Source of the DNA: Poindextera sp963706385
Lineage (GTDB): Bacteria; Pseudomonadota; Alphaproteobacteria; Caulobacterales; Caulobacteraceae
Reading direction: 5' to 3'
Assembly (NCBI GenBank): GCA_963706385.1
Contig: OY970153.1
Span: 2,356,001-2,420,000 of the forward strand
Length of the DNA stretch: 64,000 nt
Shown here: in pieces, positions 8,160-16,020 of the stretch
Numbering within the stretch: the stretch's first letter is position 1
How the letters are laid out: each line of letters begins with the position of its first letter
The notes under the pieces: generated by a model
The model's database searches: none
What the model was told of the DNA's origin: nothing
Seen by the model: the letters and a program-made list of their open reading frames with translations, nothing else
Made by a program: the position numbers and the translations under genes

Positions 8160-9638
8160 CTAGCCGGCCGCGGTCTTCATCCGGGCGATCCGTTCGTCGC
8201 GCAGTTGGGTGCGGCGCACCTTGCCCGCCTCGTCGCGCAGCGGTTCGTCGACGAATTCGAAGGTGCGTGGGCGCTTGTAGGTCACCAGCCGGTCGGCCAG
8301 GTGGCGGCGCAAGTTCTCCGTGTCGAGCCCCGCGCGGGCCTGGACGATGGCGTGGATCTGCGCGCCCAGGTCCTCGTCTGGCAGGCCGACCACCGCGCTG
8401 GAGATCACCAGCGGATGCTCGTCTATCGCCGCCTCGACCTCGGCCGGATAGACGTTCGAACCCCCGACCAGGATCATGTCGGTGCGGCGGTCGGCGAGAT
8501 AGAGAAAGCCGTCCTCGTCGAACCAACCAACGTCGCCCAGCGATTCCCAGCCGCCCGGCAGGGTGCTCGGCTCCGCGCCCCGGTAGGCGTAGGTCGGCGG
8601 CGCGCCGGGATCGCGGCGCATGTAGATCTCGCCGACCTCGCCGGGCGGCAGCGGCTGGCCGTCCGGGCCGAAGGCCTTGATCTCGCCCATCACCGTGCGG
8701 CCGACCGAACCGCGGTGCGCCAGCCATTCCCGGCCGGTGATCACCGTCGCGGCCTGCCCCTCGGTGCCGCCATAGAGCTCCATCACCACATCGGCGCCCA
8801 GCCAGTCGATATAGGCCTGCTTCAGCCAGGGCGGGCAGGGCGCGGCCAGGTGCCAGAGCGTGACCAGAGAGGACAGGTCGTAGCCCGTGCGGACCTCTTC
8901 GGGCAGGCGCCAGATCCGGCTCATCATGGTCGGCACCAGGTAGATCCAGGAGCCGCGGCGACGGTCCACCTCGGCCAGCACCGCCTCGGCGTCAAACCGG
9001 GGCATGATCACCACGTGGCCGTCGTAGACGATCCCGCCGAGCGCGGCGAGGAAGGGGCCGTTGTGGTAGAGCGGCCCGGGCACGATCGCGGTGTCCCCGA
9101 AGCGGAACCGCCAGAGGCCTCCGTCCGGGGGGGCGGCCAGGGTGGTCCCGGGCGCGCCGGCCAGGATCAGCTTGGGCCGGCCGGTCGAGCCGCCCGAGGT
9201 CGGTGCCTTGAGCGACGGGGCGATGCGATCGTCCAGGTCCCGCTCGTCGTCCGACAGGGCCAGCAGATCGTCGACGCTCACCCGCCTACGGTCGGTCTCC
9301 ATGCCGGGCAAGGCGATCACCACGGGCGGATCGGCCAGGTCGACGATCGCCTGCAGCTCGGCCCGCGGCAGGCGGAACGACACCGGCTGGGGCGTCGCGC
9401 CCAGCTTCCAGCAGGCCCATGTAGCCTCGACGAAGTCGACGCTATTCGGCAGGCCGATGGTGACCAAGTCGCCCAGTTCGACGCCCAGGCCTTCCAGCGC
9501 GCGGGCAATTCGGTTGGTGCGGGCGTGGAATTCCGCCGCGGTCCGGGTCACGCCCTCGCAGCTGACGATCGGCGCGTCCGGCGCGGCCCTGGCCCGGCGG
9601 GCCAGCTTTTCGCCCAACGAAATCATCTCGTCCGACAT
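8160..9638 (-). CDS. AMP-dependent acyl-CoA synthetase/ligase
   Basis: ATP-dependent adenylate-forming enzyme that activates a carboxylic acid to its acyl-CoA. About 492 aa from ATG 9638, preceded by GGGGGAG nine bases upstream, which decides against the longer open frame. The P-loop-like motif TSGGSTGRPKLI lies around residue 160. YGGTEG marks the adenylate site, DVGWFDEDGFLYLADRRTD gives the hinge Asp and Arg, and GKVRRTQL near the C-terminus carries the catalytic lysine. The chain-length class is not readable; similarity is to fatty-acid or bile-acid type CoA ligases. It stands alone on the minus strand. The P450, acyl-CoA dehydrogenases and thiolase-like genes elsewhere in the window make a lipid-catabolic role reasonable. 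Confidence 0.88.
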   Translation of the reverse strand: MSDEMISLGEKLARRARAAPDAPIVSCEGVTRTAAEFHARTNRIARALEGLGVELGDLVTIGLPNSVDFVEATWACWKLGATPQPVSFRLPRAELQAIVDLADPPVVIALPGMETDRRRVSVDDLLALSDDERDLDDRIAPSLKAPTSGGSTGRPKLILAGAPGTTLAAPPDGGLWRFRFGDTAIVPGPLYHNGPFLAALGGIVYDGHVVIMPRFDAEAVLAEVDRRRGSWIYLVPTMMSRIWRLPEEVRTGYDLSSLVTLWHLAAPCPPWLKQAYIDWLGADVVMELYGGTEGQAATVITGREWLAHRGSVGRTVMGEIKAFGPDGQPLPPGEVGEIYMRRDPGAPPTYAYRGAEPSTLPGGWESLGDVGWFDEDGFLYLADRRTDMILVGGSNVYPAEVEAAIDEHPLVISSAVVGLPDEDLGAQIHAIVQARAGLDTENLRRHLADRLVTYKRPRTFEFVDEPLRDEAGKVRRTQLRDERIARMKTAAG

Positions 9639-9766
9639 CGACGCGCATCTCCCCCGAAGGTTCGGGCTCTCTCGGCCAGCCACGGCGGCCGGGGTCCGGA
9701 TCGATCTTGCGCGTTCAGGTCAGGCGATCGCAAGCCGAAACCAGCAGCGGCGATCGCGCCCCGACG

Positions 9767-10033
9767 TCAGCCGGCGCGCGGCATGCTCATCCAGACCACG
9801 GCGAGGATCGCGATGGCGGCGGCGGTGGTGACGACGGTGAGCCACAGCTGCATCTTCCTGCGCGCGGCCCGGCTCGAAGCGAAATCGACATCTTCGGCGC
9901 CGTCCGGGCTTTCGCCGGCGCGGCGAAGCTTCGTCGGGTCGCTCGCTTCGTCAGTCTTGGTCGGCGAAATCGCGGTTCGCTTGTCCAGGATCGTGTCCCC
10001 CACCCGCGCCTCGATCGGCGGCCGCGGAACCAT
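9767..10033 (-). CDS. small C-terminally anchored membrane protein, unknown function
   Basis: 88 aa if started at ATG 10033 (MVPRPPIEARVGDTILDKR). The first 55 residues are charged and probably cytoplasmic. A single hydrophobic segment (LWLTVVTTAAAIAILAVVWM) lies near the C-terminus, leaving only a few residues outside. This is a tail-anchored-like layout. No family is recognised. The frame continues upstream to 10267 but that part overlaps the start of the divergent glycosyltransferase and reads as low-quality sequence. Confidence 0.5.
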   Translation of the reverse strand: MVPRPPIEARVGDTILDKRTAISPTKTDEASDPTKLRRAGESPDGAEDVDFASSRAARRKMQLWLTVVTTAAAIAILAVVWMSMPRAG

Positions 10034-10193
10034 TGGCGTGTTGGACCCGGGCGTAAACCCTCGAACGCGCGCCTCATTGTCGCAGCGCGGAGTTAACGTC
10101 CGCTTAGGCGAGGGGCGACAGCCTCCACGCCTCGTGGTAATCGGGCCTGCTTTGGGGCGGGACGCGTGGTTCAGCGCGCGTGGGAGACCATCT

Positions 10194-11381
10194 TTGCCGA
10201 CAGTATCGAGCGGGCGCGAAGGCGCGGCGATCGCCGTCGATCCGGCCGGTTCGCCCTCGCCCGCCAAAGCCTACGAGCTCACCATGATCGTGCCGACCTT
10301 CAACGAGCGCGCCAACGTCGCGCGCGTGGTCGAACGGCTGCGCGTGGTGCTGAATGGCGTGCGCTGGCAGGCGATCTTCGTCGACGACGATTCTCCCGAC
10401 GGCACCGCCGAGGCGGTCAAGGAGATCGCCGCGATCGATCCGCGCATCCAGTGCATCCGCCGCGTTCGCCGGCGCGGCTTGGCCGGCGCGGTGGTCGAAG
10501 GCGCCCTGGCCAGCGCCGCGCCCTATGTCGGGGTGATCGACGGTGATTTGCAGCACGACGAGACCCTCTTGCCGCGCATGCTCGAAGTGCTGCGATCCGG
10601 CGAGGCTGACCTAGTGGTGGCCAGCCGCTACCTCGACGCGCCAGCGGTCGCGGAGGGGCTGAGTCCGGTGCGCAGCCTGGGCAGTCGCTTCGCCAACCGG
10701 CTGGGTCGGATGGTGCTGCGCCAGCAGGTCAGCGACCCGGTCAGCGGCTTCTTCATGATCCGGCGCGAACTGGTCGATGGGGTGGCGCCGCGGCTGGCTA
10801 CCGAGGGGTTCAAGATTCTGTTCGACCTGATCGCCTCGCAGCCGCGGGCGCTGCGGATCGTCGAGCTGCCCTACAGCTTCCGCGAACGCAAGGCGGGCGG
10901 CAGCAAGCTCGACAACCGGGTGGTGGTCGACTACCTCGGCCTGCTGCTTTCCAAGCTGAGCGGCGGCCTGGTGCCGACCCGGGCCTTGATGTTCGGCCTG
11001 GTGGGCGGCAGCGGCATGGTGGTCCAGCTCGCCGCGCTGCAGGGCTTTCTCGCCATCGAGACCGCGCTGTCGAAGGCTCCCGCGGCGCACGCCACCACCG
11101 CGCAATTCACCCTTGCTCAGTTCGCCGCCTCCATGGTGGCGATGACGTCGAACTATCTGATCAACAACGAGGTCACCTACCGCGACAGACGCCAGCGCGG
11201 CGTCGGCTTGCTGTTCGGTTATCTGAAGTTCTGCGCCCTGTGCAGCATTGGCCTGGCGGCCAATCTGGCGGTCTCCTCGTCGCTCTACCGGCTCTATCCG
11301 GTCCCCCTGGCCGCCGGCGCCGCCGGCGCGCTGTTCGGGGCGCTTTGGAACTATGTCTCGACCGCGGCGGCCGTCTGGTAA
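10194..11381 (+). CDS. GT2 dolichol-phosphate-mannosyltransferase-like glycosyltransferase fused to a GtrA domain
   Basis: About 395 aa. Residues 30-250 are a family-2 glycosyltransferase of the DPM1 type: MIVPTFNERANV, VDDDSPDGT and GVIDGDLQHDE are the nucleotide-sugar and metal motifs, and DPVSGFFMIRR is the acceptor-loop signature. The C-terminal 130 residues form a GtrA-like domain with four membrane segments (from LMFGLVGGSGMVVQ to the end). Such fusions make polyprenyl-phosphate sugar and move it across the membrane. The start chosen is TTG 10194 behind GGGAGA; ATG 10284 would begin exactly at the catalytic domain and lacks a clear ribosome site. Two GT39 enzymes in this window (25.3 and 38.5 kb) are potential users of the lipid-linked sugar. 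Confidence 0.85.
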   Translation: MPTVSSGREGAAIAVDPAGSPSPAKAYELTMIVPTFNERANVARVVERLRVVLNGVRWQAIFVDDDSPDGTAEAVKEIAAIDPRIQCIRRVRRRGLAGAVVEGALASAAPYVGVIDGDLQHDETLLPRMLEVLRSGEADLVVASRYLDAPAVAEGLSPVRSLGSRFANRLGRMVLRQQVSDPVSGFFMIRRELVDGVAPRLATEGFKILFDLIASQPRALRIVELPYSFRERKAGGSKLDNRVVVDYLGLLLSKLSGGLVPTRALMFGLVGGSGMVVQLAALQGFLAIETALSKAPAAHATTAQFTLAQFAASMVAMTSNYLINNEVTYRDRRQRGVGLLFGYLKFCALCSIGLAANLAVSSSLYRLYPVPLAAGAAGALFGALWNYVSTAAAVW

Positions 11382-11388
11382 GGCCCAG

Positions 11389-12642
11389 TTAGCCGCCCGC
11401 CAGAGCGCCGGTGACGCCGGCGTAGACGCCGAAGCCGGCGGTCGCGGCCACGATCGCCCCGACCAGCCAGGCGTAGGCGCCCTTCAGCCGGTACGCATCG
11501 GGCAGGGCCTTCAGGCTCAGCATATAGAGGAAGCCGAGCACGATCGGCAGCAGCAGCGCGTTCATCACCTCAACCGCGACCGACAGATTGACCAGGTTGA
11601 CGCCCGAAGTGACCAGCACCCCGCCGCCGATCAGACAGACGGTGAAGATGCCATAGAACCAGGGCGCCTCCAGCGGATGATCCTCCAGCGAGCGCTTGTA
11701 GCCGGCGACCTCGCCGACGCCCCAGGCCGCGGTCAGGCAGACCACGATGGTCGCCACCACCGCCGCCCCGGTCATGCCGGCGGCGAACACCACCCGCCCG
11801 ACCGCGTCGCCCAGGAACGGGGTGATGGCGTGGGCGATCTGCTGGACGGTGTTCAGCGAGGCGTTGGGGTCGGCCCGGTGGATGGTGGCGCCGGTGGCGA
11901 TCAGCACCGCGGCCATGACCGTCTGGGTGATCAGCGCGCCGATCGCCGTGTCGATCCGCGCGACCTTCAGGTCGCTGACGTCCAGCTGCTTATCCAGGAC
12001 CGCCGACTGCTGATAGAAGATCATCCAGGGCATGATCACCGCGCCCAAATTGGCGGCCACCAGATAGAGGTATTTGGGATTGGCCAGCGGGATCTGGGTG
12101 AGTTCGGCGGCGATCTGGGGCGCCTGGGGCGCCGCGCGCCAGGCCACGAAGACGAAGGCCAGCTCGAACAGGCCGAACACGATCGCCACCCGCTCGATCG
12201 AGCGGTAGGACCCGGTCCAGACCATCGCCAGGATCAGGGCGATCACCACCGCCATGGTCACCCAGGCCGGGATGCCGAACAGGGCGCCGACCCCGGCCAT
12301 GCCGCTGAGCTGGGTCACGATCGCCCCGATGCAGGCGACCATCAGGGTCGAGACCGACAGCCAAGCCCACGCCTTGCCGAACCGCTCGCGGATCAGCTCG
12401 CCGTGTCCCTTTCCGGTGACTAGGCCCAATCGCAGCGTCAATTCCTGCACCATATAAAGGATAGGGATCAGGATCAGTTGCAGCGCCAGGAGCTTGTAGC
12501 CCCACTGGGCGCCGCTCTGGGCCGCGGTGATGATCGAGCCGGCGTCGGTGTCGGCCAGCATGACCAGCAGGCCCGGCCCGATCACCGCCAACCAGTGACG
12601 CGCTCGGAATCGGCGCTGGCGGGATGTCCCGGTTGCTAACAC
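11389..12642 (-). CDS. NRAMP-family divalent metal transporter with non-canonical metal-site motifs
   Basis: Multi-pass inner-membrane transporter of the NRAMP superfamily, about 417 aa with 11 hydrophobic segments. Where classical Nramp/MntH has DPGN in the first helix this protein has DTDAGS (VMLADTDAGSIIT). Where they have MPHN in helix 6 it has MPWMIFYQQSA. The Met of the metal site is kept but the His is not. This sub-branch is annotated as NRAMP-like divalent cation transporter and its ion is not safely predictable. GTG 12642 is preferred because it starts just before the basic RFRARHW stretch; an ATG at 12735 in the same frame is possible. It converges on the GT2-GtrA gene with 7 bases between the stops. 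Confidence 0.82.
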   Translation of the reverse strand: MLATGTSRQRRFRARHWLAVIGPGLLVMLADTDAGSIITAAQSGAQWGYKLLALQLILIPILYMVQELTLRLGLVTGKGHGELIRERFGKAWAWLSVSTLMVACIGAIVTQLSGMAGVGALFGIPAWVTMAVVIALILAMVWTGSYRSIERVAIVFGLFELAFVFVAWRAAPQAPQIAAELTQIPLANPKYLYLVAANLGAVIMPWMIFYQQSAVLDKQLDVSDLKVARIDTAIGALITQTVMAAVLIATGATIHRADPNASLNTVQQIAHAITPFLGDAVGRVVFAAGMTGAAVVATIVVCLTAAWGVGEVAGYKRSLEDHPLEAPWFYGIFTVCLIGGGVLVTSGVNLVNLSVAVEVMNALLLPIVLGFLYMLSLKALPDAYRLKGAYAWLVGAIVAATAGFGVYAGVTGALAGG

Positions 12643-12851
12643 GCGGCGATCCGCAAAACGGCCCTGCCTTCGTTGGTGATCAATTACAGTCGTGGTCGCG
12701 AACGGGCGGGTTCCGGCGATCGGTCGCCGGGCCATTTGACGCCGTATGGTCGATTAATTCCAGACCCGGGTCGCGCGCCAGCGATTTCGAAGTCTATTTC
12801 CGATGCGCCACCCGCGCTCGCGCGACGCGGTGTCGGCCGATCGCACGGCCG

Positions 12852-12865
12852 TTGATCTAGATCAG
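12852..12865 (+). promoter_or_regulatory. FNR/FixK-type operator
   Basis: TTGATCTAGATCAG is 13 of 14 identical to the FNR/FixK consensus TTGAT-N4-ATCAA, and its core TGATCTAGATCA is a perfect palindrome. Its centre lies 41-42 bases before the start point predicted from a TATGCT -10 element at 12887-12892, the class II activation position for CRP/FNR-family regulators. The downstream transcript would end at a strong terminator at 12982-12988. Read toward the NRAMP gene on the other strand, no -10 stands at the matching distance. Confidence 0.6.
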
Positions 12866-12886
12866 GGCCGAGGGGTTCGACGCTCC

Positions 12887-12892
12887 TATGCT
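12887..12892 (+). promoter_or_regulatory. -10 element of the candidate small RNA
   Basis: TATGCT lies 21 bases after the end of the FNR-type box, the spacing seen in class II FNR promoters, where the activator replaces a -35 element. The predicted start is about 12899. Confidence 0.5.
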
Positions 12893-12898
12893 TTCGTC

Positions 12899-12988
12899 TG
12901 TATCTGGAGTCGCCCGCGCAGCCTTGGAGTCGCTCCCCCGCGACAGGCTGCGAACCTCGAGCCCGGGGCCTGGCCCCGGGCTTTTTTT
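12899..12988 (+). ncRNA. candidate FNR/FixK-activated small RNA with a C-rich hairpin loop
   Basis: About 90 nt between a predicted start and a textbook intrinsic terminator, with no credible reading frame. A two-part hairpin sits in the middle. The outer stem is CGCAGCCT (12917-12924) with AGGCTGCG (12945-12952), and the inner stem is GTCGC (12929-12933) with GCGAC (12940-12944). The loop is UCCCCC and there is a 4-nt bulge. C-rich loops that can pair with Shine-Dalgarno sequences are a recurring feature of alphaproteobacterial small RNAs. GGAGTCGC occurs twice, once in the 5' tail and once at the inner stem. Both stems are perfectly paired. Identity with a known small RNA family could not be tested. 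Confidence 0.55.
12960..12988 (+). terminator. rho-independent terminator
   Basis: A perfect 10-bp GC-rich stem AGCCCGGGGC / GCCCCGGGCT with loop CTG is followed immediately by a run of seven T on the plus strand. The nearest upstream plus-strand protein gene ends at 11381, with the whole NRAMP gene on the other strand between, so the terminator needs a nearer transcript: the candidate small RNA. Confidence 0.85.
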
Positions 12989-13058
12989 GCTTGCCGCCGC
13001 GCGCCCTGGTCCGGCTGACGGTCGAGAGTCTGACCCGAAGCGTCGGAATGGCGGGCCG

Positions 13059-14342
13059 TCAGGTCATCTCGAAGCGGATCGGCAGGGTTTTCGGCCCATT
13101 GACGAAGGTCGACAACGACATCTTGCCCTCGCCCGCCAGCGAAACCGACTTCAGTCGCGGCAACAGCGCCTCGTAGAGGATGCGCATCTCCATCCGCGCC
13201 AAGTGTTGCCCCAGGCAAAGGTGCGCGCCGTAGCCGAAGGCGAGCTGGCGGTTGGGCGTGCGGGCCGCGTTGAACCGCTGCGGCTCGTCGAACACCGCTT
13301 CGTCGCGATTGCCCGAGGCGTAACACAGCATCAGCCAGTCGCCCTTGGCGATCTTGCGCCCGCCCAGTTCGGCGTCCGCGGTCGCCGAACGCATGAAGGT
13401 TTTCACCGGCGTGGTCCAGCGGATCGCTTCCTCGATCATGTTTGGCACGCGGGACAGGTCGGCCTTGACCCAGTCCAGCTGCTCCGGGTGCTCGGCCAGC
13501 GCCCACATCGCCCCGGCGGTGGTCGAGGAGGTGGTGTCGTGCCCGGCGGAGGCGACGATCACATAGTAGCTCAAGGCTTCCAGCTCGGAGATCGGCGCAC
13601 CGTCGATCTGGGCGTTGGCGATCACGGTGGCTAGGTCGCCGGCCGGGTGGGCGCGACGGTCGGCGCTGATCTTGCCAAAGTAGTTGTAGAAGTCGGCGAT
13701 CACCGCTTGGATCGCGCCCAGGTCCCGCGACTGGTCGACCTGGTCCGCGCTGCGGCTGAGTTCGGGGTCGGCGGCGCCGAACATCTCCTGGGTCAGCATC
13801 AGCATGCGCGGCTCGTCCGCCTCGGGTACGCCAAGAATCTCCATCACCACGTGCAACGGATAGTGCAGCGCCACCTCGCGCACGAAGTCGCAGGCCCCGC
13901 CGGTGGCGGCCATCCGCTCGACCGAGGCGACGGCGATCTCGCGGATGCGATCCTCCAGCTTGCGCAGGTTCTGCGGCATGAACCAAGCCTGGGTCAGGGC
14001 TCGGTACTTGGGATGGTCGGGTGCGTCCATCTGCACCAGGCTGCGCACCAGGTGCGGACTGCCACCGGTCATTTGGCGCACATGGGCGTCGGCGGCCTGG
14101 TTGGTCAGGGTGGTGGCCCGATCGCCGCTGTGGAACAGCTCGTTCTGGCGGCTGACCTCCAGAATGTCCGCGTGCTTGGTCACCACCCAGAAGGGATCGA
14201 AGCCCTCGACCTCGGCCAAGCCCACCGGATTGTTGGCCCGAAGCCAGGCGTAGCTGTCGAAGATGCGCCCGTCGGCATAGGCGCTGGGATCGACCAGGGG
14301 CTCGGCGATCGCCGCGGGAATCCGGATGTCGTCTGTCGCCAT
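13059..14342 (-). CDS. cytochrome P450
   Basis: Soluble bacterial heme monooxygenase, about 427 aa. The I-helix oxygen-binding motif is SAGHDTTSST, the ExxR of the K helix is in EEAIRW, and the heme-binding loop is FGYGAHLCLGQ with Cys as thiolate ligand. The start is set at MATDDIRIPAAIAE (ATG 14342); a longer frame begins at GTG 14399, only a base or two from an AAGGAGGA sequence. No redox partner (ferredoxin or reductase) lies beside it. It is divergent from a phosphotransferase/DUF6285 pair, with 144 bases between. Substrate cannot be assigned; CYP enzymes near acyl-CoA ligases in this group of bacteria often act on steroids, terpenes or fatty acids, which is only a hint. Confidence 0.9.
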   Translation of the reverse strand: MATDDIRIPAAIAEPLVDPSAYADGRIFDSYAWLRANNPVGLAEVEGFDPFWVVTKHADILEVSRQNELFHSGDRATTLTNQAADAHVRQMTGGSPHLVRSLVQMDAPDHPKYRALTQAWFMPQNLRKLEDRIREIAVASVERMAATGGACDFVREVALHYPLHVVMEILGVPEADEPRMLMLTQEMFGAADPELSRSADQVDQSRDLGAIQAVIADFYNYFGKISADRRAHPAGDLATVIANAQIDGAPISELEALSYYVIVASAGHDTTSSTTAGAMWALAEHPEQLDWVKADLSRVPNMIEEAIRWTTPVKTFMRSATADAELGGRKIAKGDWLMLCYASGNRDEAVFDEPQRFNAARTPNRQLAFGYGAHLCLGQHLARMEMRILYEALLPRLKSVSLAGEGKMSLSTFVNGPKTLPIRFEMT

Positions 14343-14486
14343 ATGTTGTTGGTGGCCCTGCGGAAGAAGGCTTGACCTTCCCATGCGGCAGCGCCGCACC
14401 TCCTCCTTGCGTTATGGACTATCGTTGATTTGATAGGCGAGAGACGGGCATCGAGCAATGACTGGCGAAGTGGGACGGACGCGGCC

Positions 14487-15491
14487 TTGGACCAGACAAA
14501 CCCAGCCGGCGTGAGCGAGCTCGAACGCACCCTCACGTCCCTGGCGCCCCGGCTGGAGCCGGGCGCGAGCGAAATTGCCGGCCTCGCTCGGCTGTCGGCT
14601 GGCGCCACTCAGGAACTGTGGCGCTTCGATCTGGTCGCGGGCGAGCGGCGCATCCCGCTGATCGTGCGCCGCCCGCCGGGGGGCGAGCGCGTCTCGCCAC
14701 TGGCGATGGGCATGGAGGTCGAGGCGCAACTGATCGAGGCCGCGGCGGCGGCGGGCGTGCCGACGCCGCCGGTGCGCCATGTGTTCTCGCCGGAGGACAA
14801 GATCGGCCACGGCTTTATCATGGACTTCATCGAGGGCGAGACGCTTGGGGGGCGGATCGTCAAGAGCCCGGCCCTGGCTCAGGCGCGGACCGTCCTCGCC
14901 CGTCAGTGCGGCGAGATCCTGGCGCGCATCCACGCCATCGATCCCCAGCCGTTCCCGACCCTGAGTCGTCAGACGTCGGCCGATTGCGTCGATCAATGGG
15001 AGGCGCTCTATCGCGCCACGGACTGGCCCCGACCGGTGTTCGAGCTGGCCTTCCGCTGGCTCAGACGCAACCTTCCGCCGACGCGAGACCATCTGCGGCT
15101 GGTCCACGGCGATTTTCGCAACGGCAATCTGATCATCGGTCCCGACGGGGTGCGCGCGGTGCTCGATTGGGAGTTGGCCCACGTGGGCGATCCGATGGAG
15201 GACACGGGCTGGATGTGCGTCAACTCCTGGCGCTTCGGGGTGGAGGACAAGCCGGTGGGCGGCTTTGGCGATCGCGAGGATTTCTACGCCGGCTACGAGG
15301 CGGCCGGCGGCGCGCCGGTGAACCGGGCGGCCAGCCTGTGGTGGGAGGTGTTCGGCAGCCTGCGATGGGGGGTGATGTGCGCCGGCGGCGCGGCGTCGTT
15401 CCGCACCGTCGATGCATCCGTCGAGCGGGCGGTGATCGCCCGGCGGACCTCGGAAACCGAGGTCGACCTGATGCGCATTCTGGCCGCCTGA
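14487..15491 (+). CDS. aminoglycoside-phosphotransferase-fold (APH) kinase-like protein
   Basis: Protein-kinase-like fold of the APH family, about 334 aa. The catalytic loop LVHGDFRNGNLII (HGD....N) and the metal-binding LDWELAHVGDP are complete, so it is probably active. Family members of this type sit beside acyl-CoA dehydrogenase or DUF6285 genes and are thought to phosphorylate small hydroxylated metabolites rather than antibiotics. The start is uncertain: TTG 14487 or GTG 14511, with no ATG near the conserved N-terminus. It is followed two bases later by the DUF6285 gene, so the two are almost certainly one transcript. Confidence 0.82.
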   Translation: MDQTNPAGVSELERTLTSLAPRLEPGASEIAGLARLSAGATQELWRFDLVAGERRIPLIVRRPPGGERVSPLAMGMEVEAQLIEAAAAAGVPTPPVRHVFSPEDKIGHGFIMDFIEGETLGGRIVKSPALAQARTVLARQCGEILARIHAIDPQPFPTLSRQTSADCVDQWEALYRATDWPRPVFELAFRWLRRNLPPTRDHLRLVHGDFRNGNLIIGPDGVRAVLDWELAHVGDPMEDTGWMCVNSWRFGVEDKPVGGFGDREDFYAGYEAAGGAPVNRAASLWWEVFGSLRWGVMCAGGAASFRTVDASVERAVIARRTSETEVDLMRILAA

Positions 15492-15493
15492 CC

Positions 15494-15877
15494 ATGCAAG
15501 ACCAGCCGACCCCGAGCGAGATCATGGGCGCGGTGGCCGAGTTTCTGCGCTCGGTCGTCGCGGTGGAATCCAGCCCGCGCACCGCCTTTATGGCCCGCGT
15601 GGCCGCCAATGCGCTGGAGATGTCTCGCCGCGAGCTGGCGCTGGCCCCGGCCGCCGATGCCGCCGAGCACGAGCGCCTGCGCTCGATTCTGGGTCACGAC
15701 GGGACCCTGGCCGAGCTGACCGGCGAATTCGCCGGCAAGATCGCTTCCGGCGTGCTGGACCTGTCGAGCCCCGGCGTCGCCGAGCAGCTCTGGGCCACGA
15801 CCTTCGCCAAGCTTGCCGTCGATCAGCCTAACTACTCGGGTTACCGCGCCGCGCTGACCCAGCACGGCGGCGGATAG
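15494..15877 (+). CDS. DUF6285 domain protein
   Basis: 127-aa acidic protein starting at ATG 15494, two bases after the kinase-like gene stops. The whole length resembles DUF6285, a small helical domain that recurs next to APH-like kinases in actinobacteria and alphaproteobacteria. Key stretches are VAEFLRSVVAVESSPRTAFMARVA and NYSGYRAALTQ at the C-terminus, each visible at residues 12-35 and 114-124. No catalytic residues are recognised. It probably works with the kinase, judging by this conserved pairing. Its biochemical role is unknown. Confidence 0.8.
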   Translation: MQDQPTPSEIMGAVAEFLRSVVAVESSPRTAFMARVAANALEMSRRELALAPAADAAEHERLRSILGHDGTLAELTGEFAGKIASGVLDLSSPGVAEQLWATTFAKLAVDQPNYSGYRAALTQHGGG

Positions 15878-16020
15878 CACCGAAACGGACCGATCGGGTC
15901 GAGGGGCGCCACTCGGCTCCAATCCTTCACCCCGGCGGAAATCGGCGTATCCTGCCGCATCGGACGCTCGACCCGGTGACGATCGATCGGGTCGGTCAAC
16001 GCGAGCTGAGGAGGTTGGCG

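Noticed and set aside
8016..10193. Very long plus-strand frame leading into the GT2-GtrA gene
   Set aside because: It runs antisense through the acyl-CoA synthetase and two small membrane proteins; protein-like sequence starts only near 10194-10284.
11990..12505. 171-codon frame inside the NRAMP gene region, same strand
   Set aside because: Other-frame shadow of the transporter; Gly/Asp/Arg-rich with no hydrophobic pattern.
12852..12865. FNR-type box as operator of the NRAMP gene
   Set aside because: No -10 element at the matching distance on the minus strand and more than 110 bases to any NRAMP start; the plus-strand geometry fits far better.
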